DNA from: Spirochaetaceae bacterium
Lineage (GTDB): Bacteria > Spirochaetota > Spirochaetia > Treponematales > Breznakiellaceae
Direction: 5' to 3'
DNA length: 5,217 nucleotides
Assembly: GCA_031284645.1 (NCBI GenBank)
Contig: JAITXS010000192.1
Span: 1 to 5,217, forward strand
The notes beneath the pieces are model-generated. The model saw only the letters and a program-made list of their open reading frames with translations. It was not told the DNA's origin and searched no databases. The number at the start of each line of letters is the position of its first letter. Positions within the stretch are counted from its first letter, which is position 1. The position numbers and the translations under genes are program-made. Positions 5,107 to 5,217 of this stretch are shown here, in pieces.

Positions 5107-5217
5107 TGATCTTGAGTTTGCTTTCCTCGACAGTCGGAGGGCAGAACGAACTGCTTCTCCTGAAGTTGTCTACTGTGCGGGAAAAACAGTAGAGCAGGCT
5201 GAAGCGATTATTACGCG
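5099..5217 (+). CDS. larB: LarB, pyridinium-3,5-biscarboxylic acid mononucleotide synthase, 5' part
   Basis: The first 39 codons of a gene cut by the window edge. LarB carboxylates the pyridinium ring of nicotinic acid adenine dinucleotide and cleaves the product to the mononucleotide, the first step of NPN cofactor synthesis. The visible residues FAFLDSRRAER (7-17) and SPEVVYCAGKTVEQ (20-33) match the family pattern LDxxRxxRxGxPEVVYGxGKTxEQ that precedes the PurE-like catalytic domain. Two points are odd. It starts only about 20 residues before the PEVVY motif, whereas many LarB proteins have some 30-40 more residues at the N-terminus. Also, TAS replaces the usual TGF before PEV. The start overlaps larC by 8 bases in another frame. 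The catalytic domain is outside the window, so its integrity cannot be judged. Confidence 0.85.
   Translation, partial: MSDDLEFAFLDSRRAERTASPEVVYCAGKTVEQAEAIIT

Overview
The window is compact bacterial chromosome. Two divergent gene clusters flank one short control region at about 2799-3016. There are no mobile genes, RNA genes or CRISPR repeats. I cannot fix the organism. The base composition is moderate (near half G+C by eye), A/T homopolymers are common, the genes overlap tightly, and a ClpS/ClpA pair sits next to a probable ispH. A spirochaete such as a Treponema-like bacterium would fit, but that is a guess and not a demonstrated assignment.

Minus-strand cluster (2798 down to 1): clpS encodes the N-degron adaptor, clpA the AAA+ unfoldase it serves, and the first 11 codons of a third gene have the N-terminus expected of ispH/lytB. 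The stop of clpS overlaps the start of clpA (TGATG), and the stop of clpA overlaps the next start (ATGA), so the cluster reads as one translationally coupled operon. ClpA is complete and has all its ATPase motifs and a ClpP-docking loop. It also carries an extra low-complexity segment of roughly 64 residues between its two ATPase modules. That segment is partly encoded by a GC-rich, multiply palindromic stretch at 1142-1191.

Plus-strand cluster (3017 to the right edge): larE, larC and the start of larB. Together these make the nickel-pincer nucleotide (NPN) cofactor of lactate racemase and other LarA-family enzymes. LarB makes the dicarboxylated pyridinium mononucleotide, LarE converts its carboxylates to thiocarboxylates, and LarC inserts nickel using CTP. 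The order is E-C-B, with overlaps at both junctions. No larA-type enzyme lies in the window, so the apo-enzyme served must be downstream or elsewhere.

The most informative details are: larE very probably starts at a CTG codon, 30 bases upstream of the first conventional start; LarE carries a CxxC pair plus the conserved thiol cysteine, the arrangement of [4Fe-4S]-dependent LarE enzymes rather than the self-sacrificing type; clpS has a promoter-like sequence so close to its ATG that its mRNA may be leaderless; and ClpA has the insertion described above. I see no convincing wholly undescribed system. The window is best read as a protein quality-control operon back to back with a nickel-cofactor operon.
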